Below are positions 35,501 through 44,692 of a DNA stretch of 54,643 nucleotides, piece by piece. Position 1 is the first letter of the stretch. The number at the start of each line of letters is the position of its first letter. A program made the translations under genes and the position numbers. The stretch is from Anaerovibrio sp. RM50. Its GTDB lineage: Bacteria; Bacillota; Negativicutes; Selenomonadales; Selenomonadaceae. The notes below the pieces were generated by a model. It saw nothing but the letters and a program-made list of their open reading frames with translations, did not search any database and was not told the DNA's origin. The stretch lies in assembly GCF_000622005.1 (NCBI RefSeq), contig NZ_JHWV01000017.1, positions 1 to 54,643 on the forward strand. The letters run 5' to 3'.

Positions 35501-36670
35501 ATGTTGGAAAAGGTTTTAAGAGTATTTGTTGTGGCACTGCTGGCCATTATTGGCGGTATTGCGATGCACATTGCTAGTCCGTTTTTGACGGAGCTTATCA
35601 GTACTGAGGTATTAAAGAGTGAGCTGGGTCTTTTCAAGATGACTGCGGCACACCTTATTTTTCTTGTGCTGGGTATTGTAGCAGGTGCAGCAATAGGTTA
35701 TACCACATCACCTTATTTTGCTTCAAAGCTTCAAAGATTTTCAGTCTGGGTTGAAGGACAGCTTAACAAAATGCCTTTGCATGATGTTATAGCCGGACTT
35801 ATTGGCCTGGCAATAGGACTTATAATTGCTAATTTGTTAGGTATAGCGTTTTCAAAGATACCTGTGGTGGGAGACTATATTCCCGGTATTTTCAGTATCG
35901 TTTTTGGTTATTTGGGTATTCATATTGTTATTCGCAAGCAGAAGGAATTGGGTGACCTTATTGGCAAGATTCCAAGATTTTTCAAGGAAACCAGCCAGCA
36001 TGTGGATCAGACCATCAGCAAGAAAAAGGCCAAGGGGGCAGACCTTGAGGCCATAAAGGGAATTGCTTCTTCTGAGATTCCCTGCAAACTCCTTGACACC
36101 AGCGTTATAATTGATGGCCGTATCGCGGATATTTGCAGAACTGGCTTTATTGACGGCAAGCTGCTGATTCCGGTTTTCGTATTGGAGGAGTTACAGCATA
36201 TTGCAGATATGTCGGATTCCCTGAAACGGGTTCGGGGAAGAAGAGGTCTTGATATCCTGCAGCAGCTCCAGAATGAGTTCGGTTCCAAGGTTGAGATTGT
36301 CAATCAGGATTTTGATGATATAACCGAAGTTGATTCCAAGCTGGTGAAGCTGGGGCAGCTTACTGGAGGAAAAATAATCACCAATGACTACAACCTTAAC
36401 AAGGTGGCAGAGCTTAGAGGCGTTTCTGTGCTGAATATCAACGAGCTGTCCAATGCCATTAAGCCTGTGGCTATTCCAGGCGAGAGCATGAATGTGCAGA
36501 TCGTCCGTGAGGGTAAGGAACAGGGCCAGGGGGTGGCCTACTTGGATGATGGTACCATGATTGTGGTGGAAAACGGTCGTCGGTACATCAACGAGAATAT
36601 CACGGTGGAGGTCACTTCTGCATTGCAGACTGCTGCAGGCAGAATGATTTTTGCCAAGCCGGTGGTTTAA
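35501..36670 (+). CDS. yacL: YacL-type PIN-TRAM membrane protein
   Basis: 389 aa. Four membrane helices in the first 150 residues, then a PIN nuclease domain (about 190-310) with acidic residues in LLDTSVIIDGR, FVLEELQ and ITNDYNL, and a C-terminal TRAM domain (about 325-385, GKEQGQGVAYLDDGTMIVVE). It is predicted to be a membrane-bound RNase acting on structured RNA; the real substrate is unknown. ATG 35501 with AAGGGGG 8 nt before it is preferred to GTG 35492. Next to ispD as in Bacillus. Confidence 0.93.
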   Translation: MLEKVLRVFVVALLAIIGGIAMHIASPFLTELISTEVLKSELGLFKMTAAHLIFLVLGIVAGAAIGYTTSPYFASKLQRFSVWVEGQLNKMPLHDVIAGLIGLAIGLIIANLLGIAFSKIPVVGDYIPGIFSIVFGYLGIHIVIRKQKELGDLIGKIPRFFKETSQHVDQTISKKKAKGADLEAIKGIASSEIPCKLLDTSVIIDGRIADICRTGFIDGKLLIPVFVLEELQHIADMSDSLKRVRGRRGLDILQQLQNEFGSKVEIVNQDFDDITEVDSKLVKLGQLTGGKIITNDYNLNKVAELRGVSVLNINELSNAIKPVAIPGESMNVQIVREGKEQGQGVAYLDDGTMIVVENGRRYINENITVEVTSALQTAAGRMIFAKPVV

Positions 36671-36700
36671 TCATTGCTTGAGTTTAAAGACTAAAGGTTT

Positions 36701-36722
36701 AGGGCTCCTTTGGAGCCCTTTT
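36701..36722 (+). terminator. yacL terminator
   Basis: A perfect 8-bp stem (36701-36708 with 36712-36719) and TTTT. Moderate; read-through into ispD is possible. Confidence 0.7.
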
Positions 36723-36775
36723 CTGATATTTCGATAATTTCTCACATGCTAACTGGTGCTTTTTATGGAGGTCGT

Positions 36776-37549
36776 ATGGTTACAGTAATTTTTCCCGCTG
36801 CTGGCAAGGGAAGCAGAATGAAGGCCGGCATGAACAAGGTATTTATGCCCCTGGGGGGCGTTCCTATTTTAATAAGAACCCTTCTTCAGTATTCCGGGTG
36901 CGCTGAAATTGACCAGATGGTTGTGGTGGTGGCTGCTGCCGAAGTTGACTTCGTGGAATCAGTATTGGCCAAGGTTCGTGGGCTGAAGCCATATAAGATT
37001 GTGGCAGGTGGCAGCGAACGGCAGTATTCTGTATTAAATGGCATAAAAAGCGTTGATGGTAATGATGATGATATTATTCTGGTCCATGACGCAGCCCGTC
37101 CTTTTATCAGCCATGAAACCATAACTGCAGTAATTGATGGTGTCAAAAAGCATGGCGGTGTAATTGCAGCGGTGGCGGCCAAGAATACCATTAAGGTTTG
37201 CGATGGGGAAGGTATGGTAAAGGAAACCCCGGACCGTTCAACACTTTGGGAAATACAGACACCTCAGGGCTTTACAAGGAAAATCCTTCTGGAGGCCAAT
37301 GACAGGGCAATGGCAGATGGCTTTTTGGGCACAGATGATGCAAGCCTGGTGGAGCGCATCGGTCAGCCGGTTCATATAGTAAAGAGTGATTACAGAAATA
37401 TAAAGATAACCACACCGGAGGATATAATTATCGGTGAGGCTTTTATCAAGAGTCAGGGGCAAAGCACCCTTATAGAGAAAAATAACCAGATTATGGATGA
37501 AATAAATAAGTTAATCAAGGATTGCTGGCAGCAGGAGGCGGTTTTATGA
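36776..37549 (+). CDS. ispD: 2-C-methyl-D-erythritol 4-phosphate cytidylyltransferase IspD
   Basis: MEP-pathway enzyme using CTP; 257 aa. [10 protein letters not shown] nucleotide motif at the N-terminus, [10 protein letters not shown] near 102, TPQGF near 162. It has about 25 extra C-terminal residues relative to typical 230-aa IspD. ATG 36776 follows TGGAGG. It ends ATGA into ispF. Confidence 0.96.
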   Translation: MVTVIFPAAGKGSRMKAGMNKVFMPLGGVPILIRTLLQYSGCAEIDQMVVVVAAAEVDFVESVLAKVRGLKPYKIVAGGSERQYSVLNGIKSVDGNDDDIILVHDAARPFISHETITAVIDGVKKHGGVIAAVAAKNTIKVCDGEGMVKETPDRSTLWEIQTPQGFTRKILLEANDRAMADGFLGTDDASLVERIGQPVHIVKSDYRNIKITTPEDIIIGEAFIKSQGQSTLIEKNNQIMDEINKLIKDCWQQEAVL

Positions 37550-38019
37550 CAAGATTTGGTATGGGCTATGACGTTCATCAGCTTACTGAAAATAGAAAAC
37601 TTATTATAGGCGGTGTGGAGATTCCCTTTGAAAAGGGGCTTTTAGGCCATTCTGATGCAGATGTGCTGCTTCATGCCATTGCGGATGCCCTTTTGGGGGC
37701 AGCTGCTTTGGGGGATATCGGAAAGCATTTCCCTGATACAGATGACCGTTACAAGGGGATTTCCAGTATTATCCTTTTGGAGCATGTGGGCAAACTGCTG
37801 TCGGAAAAGGGCTATACAGTGGGCAATGTGGATGCTACTATTGTGGCCCAGCGCCCAAAGATGCTGCCCCATATTCCTCAGATGCGGGAAAATATCGCCA
37901 AAGCCCTGAATGTGGATGTGGACAGAATCAATGTGAAGGCCACCACTGAAGAACATCTGGGCTTTACTGGCAGCGGGCAGGGGATTTCTTCCTATGCAGT
38001 TGCAGGAATAGAAGGCTAA
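37546..38019 (+). CDS. ispF: 2-C-methyl-D-erythritol 2,4-cyclodiphosphate synthase IspF
   Basis: 157 aa, next MEP-pathway enzyme. Metal ligands in GMGYDVHQL near the N-terminus; [13 protein letters not shown] near 31-43; C-terminal [12 protein letters not shown]. Overlaps the ispD stop by 4 nt, so coupled translation is likely. AGGAGG upstream. Confidence 0.97.
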   Translation: MTRFGMGYDVHQLTENRKLIIGGVEIPFEKGLLGHSDADVLLHAIADALLGAAALGDIGKHFPDTDDRYKGISSIILLEHVGKLLSEKGYTVGNVDATIVAQRPKMLPHIPQMRENIAKALNVDVDRINVKATTEEHLGFTGSGQGISSYAVAGIEG

Positions 38020-38102
38020 TGATACAATGGGATTTATTCAGCAGGGATGTGCTTATGCTGAAAGTTAATCGATTTTACCCGCCAAAGGAGTATATATAGG
38101 TT

Positions 38103-39542
38103 ATGTTGAAAGTTTATAATACCTTAACACGCAAGAAAGAAGAGTTTGTGCCACAGGAGCCAGGGAAGGTGGGCATGTACGTCTGTGGTGTAACGCCTTA
38201 TAACTATCCTCATATTGGCAATGCCCGTCCCTTTGTGACCTGGGATGTTATTAAGCGTTATCTCAGAAATCGCGGTTTTGAGGTAAAGCATATTCAGAAT
38301 TTTACTGATATGGATGACAAGATTATTAAGGCCGCCAATACAGAGGGCGTTTCCTGGGAAACCATTACTGAGCGTTATATAGAAGGATATTTCAAGTCCA
38401 TTGATGCACTGAATGTTCAGCGGGCAGACCTTTATCCAAAGGTAACTGAGCATATTCCGGATATTATAAATATGGTTCAGCGCATTATTGACAACGGTTT
38501 TGGCTATGTTATTGACGGGGATGTGTATTTCAGCGTGGAAAAATTCCCTGAATATGGCAAGCTTTCCGGCCGTAAGCTGGAGGATATGCAGGCAGGAGCC
38601 CGTGTTGAAGTGGACAGCCGCAAGCATAATCCAATGGATTTTGCACTTTGGAAATCGGCCAAGCCAGGGGAACCTTTCTGGGAAAGCCCTTGGGGCAAGG
38701 GACGTCCCGGCTGGCACATTGAATGCTCCACCATGTCCCTGAAATACCTTGGGGAAACCTTTGATTTCCATGGTGGCGGCAGTGATCTTATTTTCCCTCA
38801 CCATGAGAACGAAATCGCCCAGTCCCAATGCTGCTGCGGTGATTACAAGAGCTTTGCCCAGTATTGGCTTCATAATGGCTTTATTACCATTGACAATGAG
38901 AAGATGAGCAAGTCACTGAACAACTTTATTACTGTTCCGGATATTTTGAAGCAGTATCCTGGTGAGGTGGTACGTTTCTTCATTTTACGTACCCATTACA
39001 GAAGTCCGTTGGATTTCAGTGAGGAGCGTATCAAGGAGGCACAGGCCGGTCTTTTGCGTCTGAAGAACGCTTTTGAACTTGGCAACGAGATTCTGGAGAA
39101 GGCTGGAAATACAGAAAAGGATACCCAACTGGAGGAGATTGCTGAAAAGGCCATGGCAGATTTCTATGAGGCCATGGATGATGACTTTAATACGGCCCTT
39201 GCCATTGGCTTTATGTTTACTCTTTCCAAGGAAATTAATACTTATGCCAACAATGTAATCAACAAGGGGACCGATTTTGATGCGGTTCACTTTGGCAAGC
39301 TGATGCAGGTTTATAAGGATATGGCAGCAGTTATAGGTATTTTTGAAAGCTCACTGGAAATGCCTGAGGCTGATGACGGGGAGGGTATTTCCCCTGAGGA
39401 AATTGAGGCACTGATTGCTGAAAGAGCTGAGGCGAAGAAAAACAAGAACTGGGGCAGGGCTGACGAGATCAGAGACAGTCTGAAGGCCCAGGGCATTATT
39501 CTTGAGGATTCTGCAGCTGGTACAAAGTGGAAGAAAGCGTAA
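38103..39542 (+). CDS. cysS: Cysteinyl-tRNA synthetase
   Basis: 479 aa class I synthetase. Zinc and active-site start YVCGVTPYNYPHIGNARP (HIGN is the HIGH motif), ECSTMS and HHENEIAQSQ zinc region, and KMSKS near 267. The AAGGAG ribosome site is 12 nt from the ATG, slightly far. The preceding 83-nt gap shows nothing else. Confidence 0.97.
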   Translation: MLKVYNTLTRKKEEFVPQEPGKVGMYVCGVTPYNYPHIGNARPFVTWDVIKRYLRNRGFEVKHIQNFTDMDDKIIKAANTEGVSWETITERYIEGYFKSIDALNVQRADLYPKVTEHIPDIINMVQRIIDNGFGYVIDGDVYFSVEKFPEYGKLSGRKLEDMQAGARVEVDSRKHNPMDFALWKSAKPGEPFWESPWGKGRPGWHIECSTMSLKYLGETFDFHGGGSDLIFPHHENEIAQSQCCCGDYKSFAQYWLHNGFITIDNEKMSKSLNNFITVPDILKQYPGEVVRFFILRTHYRSPLDFSEERIKEAQAGLLRLKNAFELGNEILEKAGNTEKDTQLEEIAEKAMADFYEAMDDDFNTALAIGFMFTLSKEINTYANNVINKGTDFDAVHFGKLMQVYKDMAAVIGIFESSLEMPEADDGEGISPEEIEALIAERAEAKKNKNWGRADEIRDSLKAQGIILEDSAAGTKWKKA

Positions 39543-39545
39543 AAT

Positions 39546-40034
39546 ATGACATTTGAACATTTAAAGAAGCTTGTTGATATGATGTTCGTGGATGATGGCA
39601 ATGGTGGCGTGCAGCAGAGATATGAGTCTGTGGATCCCAAGAGCCTTAATCCTTTGGTGCTGGCATATATAGGTGACGCCTATTTTCACCTGTTCGTAAG
39701 GGGAAGAATACTATCCTATGAGCAGAGCAAGGTCCAGGTGTTGCATCAGTTCAGTGCCCAAATGGTATCTGCTGTGTGGCAGGACAAGGCATATCGTGGC
39801 ATAGAATCCATGCTGACAGAGGAAGAAATGGCTGTCTACAAGCGTGGCCGCAATGCCAAGAGTCATGCCCCGAGAAGTGCCAGTGTGGCCCAGTATCATT
39901 CCAGCACGGGCTTTGAGGCCTTGCTGGGGTACTTGTACCTTATGGAAAAAAGCGAACGCCTTTATGAACTTGCGGAGGAATCCTTTAAGATTATTTCACG
40001 GGCCATGATGGATGAAATATCAAACAAGAAGTAA
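39546..40034 (+). CDS. mrnC: Mini-ribonuclease III
   Basis: 162 aa, a RNase III catalytic domain without a dsRNA-binding domain. Motif NPLVLAYIGDAYFHLFVR near 31-48 and SSTGFEALLGYLYL near 118-131. Matures 23S rRNA ends in Firmicutes. It starts 3 nt after cysS, as in Bacillus. Confidence 0.95.
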   Translation: MTFEHLKKLVDMMFVDDGNGGVQQRYESVDPKSLNPLVLAYIGDAYFHLFVRGRILSYEQSKVQVLHQFSAQMVSAVWQDKAYRGIESMLTEEEMAVYKRGRNAKSHAPRSASVAQYHSSTGFEALLGYLYLMEKSERLYELAEESFKIISRAMMDEISNKK

Positions 40035-40067
40035 TTTTTGTGTACATATTATATTGGAGATAAAACT

Positions 40068-40757
40068 ATGATAAAGGTAAAATTATTGGAGCACACCCCT
40101 GATCCTGAACGTGTTGTGGCTATGTCAGCAAGACTTTGTTATTCTGCCTCCGGTGCTGAGGAGCTTTCCGAGCGTATGACTGATGAGCAGGTTCAGAAGC
40201 TGCTGGCCAAGATTATTAAAATGGGCCATGCCTCCACCATGGAGCACGTGTCCTTTACCTTCGGTATTGAGGGGGTATCCCGTGTACTGACCCATCAGCT
40301 GGTGCGCCATCGCCTGGCATCATACAGCCAGCAGTCCCAGCGTTATGTGGCGGAGCATGATTTTGAATACATTCTGCCACCAAGTATTGAGGAAAAGCCG
40401 GAGGCCAAAGAGCGTTTCCAGACCCTTATGGATGATATTCAGAAGGCGTATAATGAGCTGGCTGACATGGGGATTCCCAAGGAAGATGCCAGATATGTGC
40501 TGGCAAATGCCACAGAGACCAAGATTGTAGTAACCATGAATGCCCGTTCTTTGATGCATTTCTTTAATCTGCGCTGCTGCAACCGTGCCCAGTGGGAAAT
40601 CCGTGAGCTGGCATATAAGATGCTGGAGCAGGCAAAGAAGGCGGCACCGCTGTTGTTTAAAAACGCCGGAGCCTCTTGTGTTGCCACCGGACATTGCCCT
40701 GAGGGTGCCATGACCTGTGGTAAATTTGCTGAAATGATAAAGATGAGAGAAGACTGA
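40068..40757 (+). CDS. thyX: Flavin-dependent thymidylate synthase ThyX
   Basis: 229 aa. Makes dTMP with FAD and methylene-tetrahydrofolate. ThyX motif [14 protein letters not shown] near 79-92. ATG 40068 is chosen for TTGGAGA upstream. It sits between mrnC and rlmB, which are adjacent in Bacillus, so it is an insertion into an otherwise conserved RNA-maturation string. Confidence 0.96.
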   Translation: MIKVKLLEHTPDPERVVAMSARLCYSASGAEELSERMTDEQVQKLLAKIIKMGHASTMEHVSFTFGIEGVSRVLTHQLVRHRLASYSQQSQRYVAEHDFEYILPPSIEEKPEAKERFQTLMDDIQKAYNELADMGIPKEDARYVLANATETKIVVTMNARSLMHFFNLRCCNRAQWEIRELAYKMLEQAKKAAPLLFKNAGASCVATGHCPEGAMTCGKFAEMIKMRED

Positions 40758-40758
40758 C

Positions 40759-41634
40759 ATGGACTATAAAAGAAAGCCGGAAAACAAGTCTGATAAGAGG
40801 GCGGCGGCCTTAAAGGAGCATAAAGGCAGCAAGCTTGAATATATGGCCAAGAAGAAAAAGGCAAGAAATGATGCACCTCTGGATGCGGTTGAATTGCCGG
40901 ATGATATGGTGGCCGGACGTAATGCTGTTATGGAGGCTTTAAAGGGCAGCCGCAGCGTAAACAAAATTATGGTGGCCAATGGCAGCAATGAGGGCTCTAT
41001 CAAGGAAATTCTCGCTGTAGCCAAGGAAAAGGGCGTCAATATTATGTACATGGAGCGCAGCAAAATAGACTCCATGGCACGTGGAATCCGCCATCAGGGG
41101 GTGCTGGCCCAGGTGGCACCGGTTCAGTATGTGGAACTGGAGGATATATTGCAGATTGCCCGGGATAAGAATGAGCCACCGTTTATTTTGCTTTTGGATG
41201 AGCTGGAGGATCCGCATAATCTGGGAGCCCTTCTTCGTACTGCTGATGCAGCCGGGGTTCATGGCGTACTGATTCCAAAACGGCGCAGTGTGCCATTGTC
41301 CGCCACGGTGGCCAAAACATCCGCGGGAGCAGTGGAATATGTTCCAGTGGCCCGTATCGGCAATATGGTACAGACCATTCGCCGCTTAAAGGATGAGGGC
41401 TTGTGGGTGGCAGCCGCAGATATGGATGGCACTGACTATTATGAGGCCGATATGACCGGCCCGTTGCTGTTGATTGTGGGCAGCGAAGGCCATGGGGTTG
41501 GCCGTCTTGTGAAGGAACAGTGCGACTTTGTGGTGCGTATTCCAATGGTGGGAAAGATTAATTCCCTCAATGCATCTGTGGCAGGATCAATTCTCATGTA
41601 TGAGGCCATGAAGCAGAGAATCCAAAGGGGCTAA
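40759..41634 (+). CDS. rlmB: 23S rRNA (guanosine2251-2'-O)-methyltransferase RlmB
   Basis: SPOUT/TrmH methyltransferase, 291 aa. A basic, lysine-rich 45-residue extension precedes the substrate-binding domain (VAGRNAVMEAL). Knot motifs: DPHNLGALLRTADAAG, LIVGSEGHGVGRL, and MVGKINSLNASVAGSI near the C-terminus. Confidence 0.95.
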   Translation: MDYKRKPENKSDKRAAALKEHKGSKLEYMAKKKKARNDAPLDAVELPDDMVAGRNAVMEALKGSRSVNKIMVANGSNEGSIKEILAVAKEKGVNIMYMERSKIDSMARGIRHQGVLAQVAPVQYVELEDILQIARDKNEPPFILLLDELEDPHNLGALLRTADAAGVHGVLIPKRRSVPLSATVAKTSAGAVEYVPVARIGNMVQTIRRLKDEGLWVAAADMDGTDYYEADMTGPLLLIVGSEGHGVGRLVKEQCDFVVRIPMVGKINSLNASVAGSILMYEAMKQRIQRG

Positions 41635-41639
41635 ATATA

Positions 41640-42170
41640 ATGAAGAAAAAGCCAAGAGAATATTATATTATTGATGGCTATAATGTAATCAATTCCTGGC
41701 CGGAGCTTATGAAGCTGAGGAATAATCTGGCTGAGGCCAGGGACACACTCATTCGCCTTTTATCAGAATACGGAGCTTATGAGCGCTATGAGATGATAGT
41801 GGTTTTTGATGCCCTCTTCACTGATTCCGAAGAGCATGTGGAAAAGATACATGACCATTTTATGGTAGTTTATACTGGCAAAGGGGAAACTGCCGACAGC
41901 TATATTGAGCGCAACGCCTATGATTATGTGCGTATGGGCAAGGAGGTTCATGTGGTAACCTCCGATGGGGCAGAACAGTCAGTAATACTTGGGGCAGGAG
42001 CCTATCGCCATCCTTCCAAGGAATTTCATCTTATAATGAAGCGGGCCAAGAAGGAACTACGGCAAAACTATCTGAATAAGCCTGTTTTTCCTGTTTCCCG
42101 CAATGAAGTCAGCAGCCATCTTGATGCTGAAACCTTGGCCAAATTGGATGCTCTTCGTAAAATGAAATAG
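41640..42170 (+). CDS. yacP: YacP/Rae1 NYN-domain endoribonuclease
   Basis: 176 aa. PIN-like NYN domain beginning YYIIDGYNVINSWPEL, with further acidic residues in VVFDALFTD and ADSYIERNAYD, and VVTSDGAEQ. In Bacillus Rae1 cuts mRNA in the ribosomal A-site (family knowledge). Six nt after rlmB. Confidence 0.93.
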   Translation: MKKKPREYYIIDGYNVINSWPELMKLRNNLAEARDTLIRLLSEYGAYERYEMIVVFDALFTDSEEHVEKIHDHFMVVYTGKGETADSYIERNAYDYVRMGKEVHVVTSDGAEQSVILGAGAYRHPSKEFHLIMKRAKKELRQNYLNKPVFPVSRNEVSSHLDAETLAKLDALRKMK

Positions 42171-42218
42171 CCAGAATAAATAGTAATTATTGTTAGGTTA
42201 TTGAAATAGTTGTTACTC

Positions 42219-42247
42219 TTGATTATTTTTTTACAGGGCTGTATAAT
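42219..42247 (+). promoter_or_regulatory. sigH promoter
   Basis: TTGATT (42219-42224), 17 nt, perfect TATAAT (42242-42247), 65 nt before sigH. Confidence 0.75.
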
Positions 42248-42311
42248 CGTATTGTAGGCTGTATATAGAAGATATGAAACAGTCTGACAATTTTTGGGAG
42301 GCAGGGGCTTA

Positions 42312-43058
42312 ATGGAAAACAGCTTGTTGACCTGGGATGAATCCTTTGATGATTACATTGATCTTCCCGATGAAGATGTAATAGTAAAAATTCAGGATAA
42401 TCAGGATGGCGTTGCCATGGATTACCTTATTAATAAGTACAGAAATTTTGTCAGGGCCAAGGCGCGTTCTTACTTCCTTATTGGCGCTGACAGGGAGGAT
42501 ATTATCCAGGAAGGTATGATTGGCCTGTACAAAGCCATCAGGGATTTCCGGAATGATAAGCTGTCTTCGTTTAGGGCTTTTGCGGAGCTGTGTGTTACCC
42601 GGCAGATTATTACTGCCATTAAGACAGCTACACGTCAGAAGCACATACCACTTAACTCCTATATTTCATTAAACAAACCTATTTATGATGAGGACTCTGA
42701 TCGCACCTTGATGGATGTATTATCCGGTGCAAAGGTGACTGATCCCGAGGAACTGGTTATCAGCCGGGAAGAGTTTATCGATATTGAGGCCAAGATGGAG
42801 GACATCCTCTCTGATTTGGAGTGGTGTGTTCTTATGGCATATCTTGATGGAAAGTCATATCAGGAGATAGCATTGGATCTGGACCGCCATGTAAAGTCCA
42901 TAGACAATGCTTTGCAGCGCGTAAAACGCAAGCTGGAACGCTACATGGAAATGAACGGCAACGAAGTGGATATTGGAACTATATACAAAGGACTTACTAC
43001 AATTAAGCGTAAGGGCCGCATTTTCTCTGAGATTAAAAAAGGAGAAGGGGTGCAATGA
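42312..43058 (+). CDS. sigH: RNA polymerase sigma-H factor (SigH/Spo0H)
   Basis: 248-aa sigma-70 family factor, longer than the usual 215-220 aa through N- and C-terminal extensions. Region 2 includes REDIIQEGMIGLYKAIRDF; region 4 contains YLDGKSYQEIALDLDRHVKSIDNALQR. In Bacillus it drives entry into sporulation and competence; a ComFB-like gene lies 10 kb downstream but no spore gene is in the window. ATG 42312 with GGGAGGCAGGGG; an earlier ATG is less well placed. The stop codon lies in the loop of its own terminator. Confidence 0.92.
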   Translation: MENSLLTWDESFDDYIDLPDEDVIVKIQDNQDGVAMDYLINKYRNFVRAKARSYFLIGADREDIIQEGMIGLYKAIRDFRNDKLSSFRAFAELCVTRQIITAIKTATRQKHIPLNSYISLNKPIYDEDSDRTLMDVLSGAKVTDPEELVISREEFIDIEAKMEDILSDLEWCVLMAYLDGKSYQEIALDLDRHVKSIDNALQRVKRKLERYMEMNGNEVDIGTIYKGLTTIKRKGRIFSEIKKGEGVQ

Positions 43059-43072
43059 TGCACCTCTTTTTT
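43045..43072 (+). terminator. sigH terminator overlapping the stop codon
   Basis: Stem 43045-43054 with 43059-43068 (one G-T pair), loop ATGA that contains the TGA stop, then a T-run. Confidence 0.85.
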
Positions 43073-43153
43073 AGTAGCTATAAATATTTTTTATCTTATT
43101 ATTTAAAGGGGGATAAATATGATGCATAAAGGGCTTTATAGCGGGCCTTTCGG

Positions 43154-43182
43154 TTGACAAGTTTACAATCAGTATATTATAC
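43154..43182 (+). promoter_or_regulatory. nuo operon promoter
   Basis: Perfect TTGACA (43154-43159), 17 nt, TTATAC (43177-43182); TATTAT at 43175 is an alternative. It leaves a leader of about 85 nt before nuoA. Confidence 0.65.
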
Positions 43183-43273
43183 TCTTTATTAATGGCGTTT
43201 ATTGTAACATAAATGTAATCTGCACAAGATACATTTATTCAAAAACGTATAAAGGGGTTAAGGAGGGGTTTTT

Positions 43274-43627
43274 ATGGATGGTTATGCAACACTGGGAATT
43301 TTTTTCATCATGGCTTTGGGCTTTCCTATTGCACCTATTATTATTGCCAATATTATTCAGCCTAAACAGCCAACCAATGAAAAAGATATTCCCTATGAAT
43401 GTGGTGTAAACACCATCGGAAAGAACAACGTGCAGTTTCATATAGGCTATTTTATGTACGCACTTGTCTTTCTGCTGTTTGATGTTGAGACAGTATTCCT
43501 TTATCCATGGGCTGTAAAATACAGCCAGCTGGGCCTTTTTGCACTGGTGGAAATGCTGGTGTTTGTGGGGATATTAACAATAGGTCTCTGGTATGCGTGG
43601 AAGAAGGGGGCGCTCTCATGGAAATAG
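43274..43627 (+). CDS. nuoA: NADH-quinone oxidoreductase subunit A
   Basis: 117-aa membrane subunit with three helices. The conserved loop YECGVNT is near 39-45, [21 protein letters not shown] follows. First gene of the complex I operon; AAGGAGGGG precedes the start; overlaps nuoB by 10 nt. Confidence 0.96.
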   Translation: MDGYATLGIFFIMALGFPIAPIIIANIIQPKQPTNEKDIPYECGVNTIGKNNVQFHIGYFMYALVFLLFDVETVFLYPWAVKYSQLGLFALVEMLVFVGILTIGLWYAWKKGALSWK

Positions 43628-44190
43628 TAGATATCGTGCCACCTGAGCTGAAAAATAATGTTATTGTTACCAGCGTGGATGCACTTTTTAAATGGGGTAA
43701 ATCCAACTCCATTTGGCCGTTGTCATCTGGTCTGGCCTGCTGCTCCATTGAAATGATGTGTGCTGCTGCTTCCAGATTTGACTTGGCTCGTTTTGGTTAC
43801 GAGGTATTTCGTTCTTGTCCTCGCCAGTCTGACCTTCTTATCGTTGCAGGAACCTTAACATGGAAGATGACACCACCGCTTATTCGTCTCTACGAGGAGA
43901 TGCCTGAGCCAAAGTATGTTATTGCCATGGGCAACTGTAATATAGGTGGCGGACCTTTCGCAGATTCCTATTCTGTAGTTACGGGGCTGGATAAAATTAT
44001 GCCGGTGGATGTATATCTGCCTGGTTGTCCTCCAAGGCCAGAGGCTCTTATTGATGCTATGCTTAAGCTGAAAAAGCTGATTCGTCATCCTGAGCTGGGC
44101 CGCGATGCCGCGGATGCCAAGGCTCTCAGCAGAGCCAATCTGGAGCTGATGACCCGTCCTGTATGCAATGTGGAAGAAAGGGCGGAATAG
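43618..44190 (+). CDS. nuoB: NADH-quinone oxidoreductase subunit B
   Basis: 190 aa. Peripheral subunit that holds cluster N2, the last iron-sulfur cluster before quinone. Ligand cysteines are all present: [18 protein letters not shown] and [14 protein letters not shown] 43618 lies within the end of nuoA. Confidence 0.97.
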   Translation: MEIVDIVPPELKNNVIVTSVDALFKWGKSNSIWPLSSGLACCSIEMMCAAASRFDLARFGYEVFRSCPRQSDLLIVAGTLTWKMTPPLIRLYEEMPEPKYVIAMGNCNIGGGPFADSYSVVTGLDKIMPVDVYLPGCPPRPEALIDAMLKLKKLIRHPELGRDAADAKALSRANLELMTRPVCNVEERAE

Positions 44191-44191
44191 T

Positions 44192-44692
44192 ATGGGAACT
44201 TATTTTGAATTAGATAAGCTGGACCTTTTGAAGGACCAGTTTGATACAGCTGAGTATGATGCAGAGCAGGCTGAGCCAGCTCTGTATATTGGTAAGGAAC
44301 AGCTCTTGGACCTGATGCGGGTGTTAAGGGAGACTCCTACCTACTCCTTCGACCGTATGGGCATGCTGACAGCGGTGGATTACAAGGAATATATTGAAAT
44401 GGTATACAGTCTGTACTCCCGCCGCTATGACAAGTGGGTTACGGTAAAGGTGAAGCTTGATAGGGACAATCCTGAAGTGGAATCCATGACCCAGATTTGG
44501 GAAGGCACCAATTTTGAGGAGCGGGAAACCTATGACCTTATGGGGGTTAAATTCCTGCACCATCCGGATCTTCGCCGCATTTTGATGCCGGATAACTACG
44601 AGGCACATCCTCTCAGAAAGGATTTTGTACCTCTGGAGCCTAGAATCGAAGGAGGGGTGCTGACATGGCACAAACAGAGAAGTATGTCTTAA
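44192..44692 (+). CDS. nuoC: NADH-quinone oxidoreductase subunit C
   Basis: 166 aa, 30-kDa subunit signature in ERETYDLMGVKF and RRILMPDNYEAHPLRKDF. Separate from NuoD (fused in some bacteria). It overlaps nuoD by 28 nt. Confidence 0.95.
   Translation: MGTYFELDKLDLLKDQFDTAEYDAEQAEPALYIGKEQLLDLMRVLRETPTYSFDRMGMLTAVDYKEYIEMVYSLYSRRYDKWVTVKVKLDRDNPEVESMTQIWEGTNFEERETYDLMGVKFLHHPDLRRILMPDNYEAHPLRKDFVPLEPRIEGGVLTWHKQRSMS

Noticed and set aside
43128-43153. Terminator-like hairpin (AAAGGGC/GGGCCTTT) before the nuo promoter
   Set aside because: The stem is short and mismatched, and no T-run follows.
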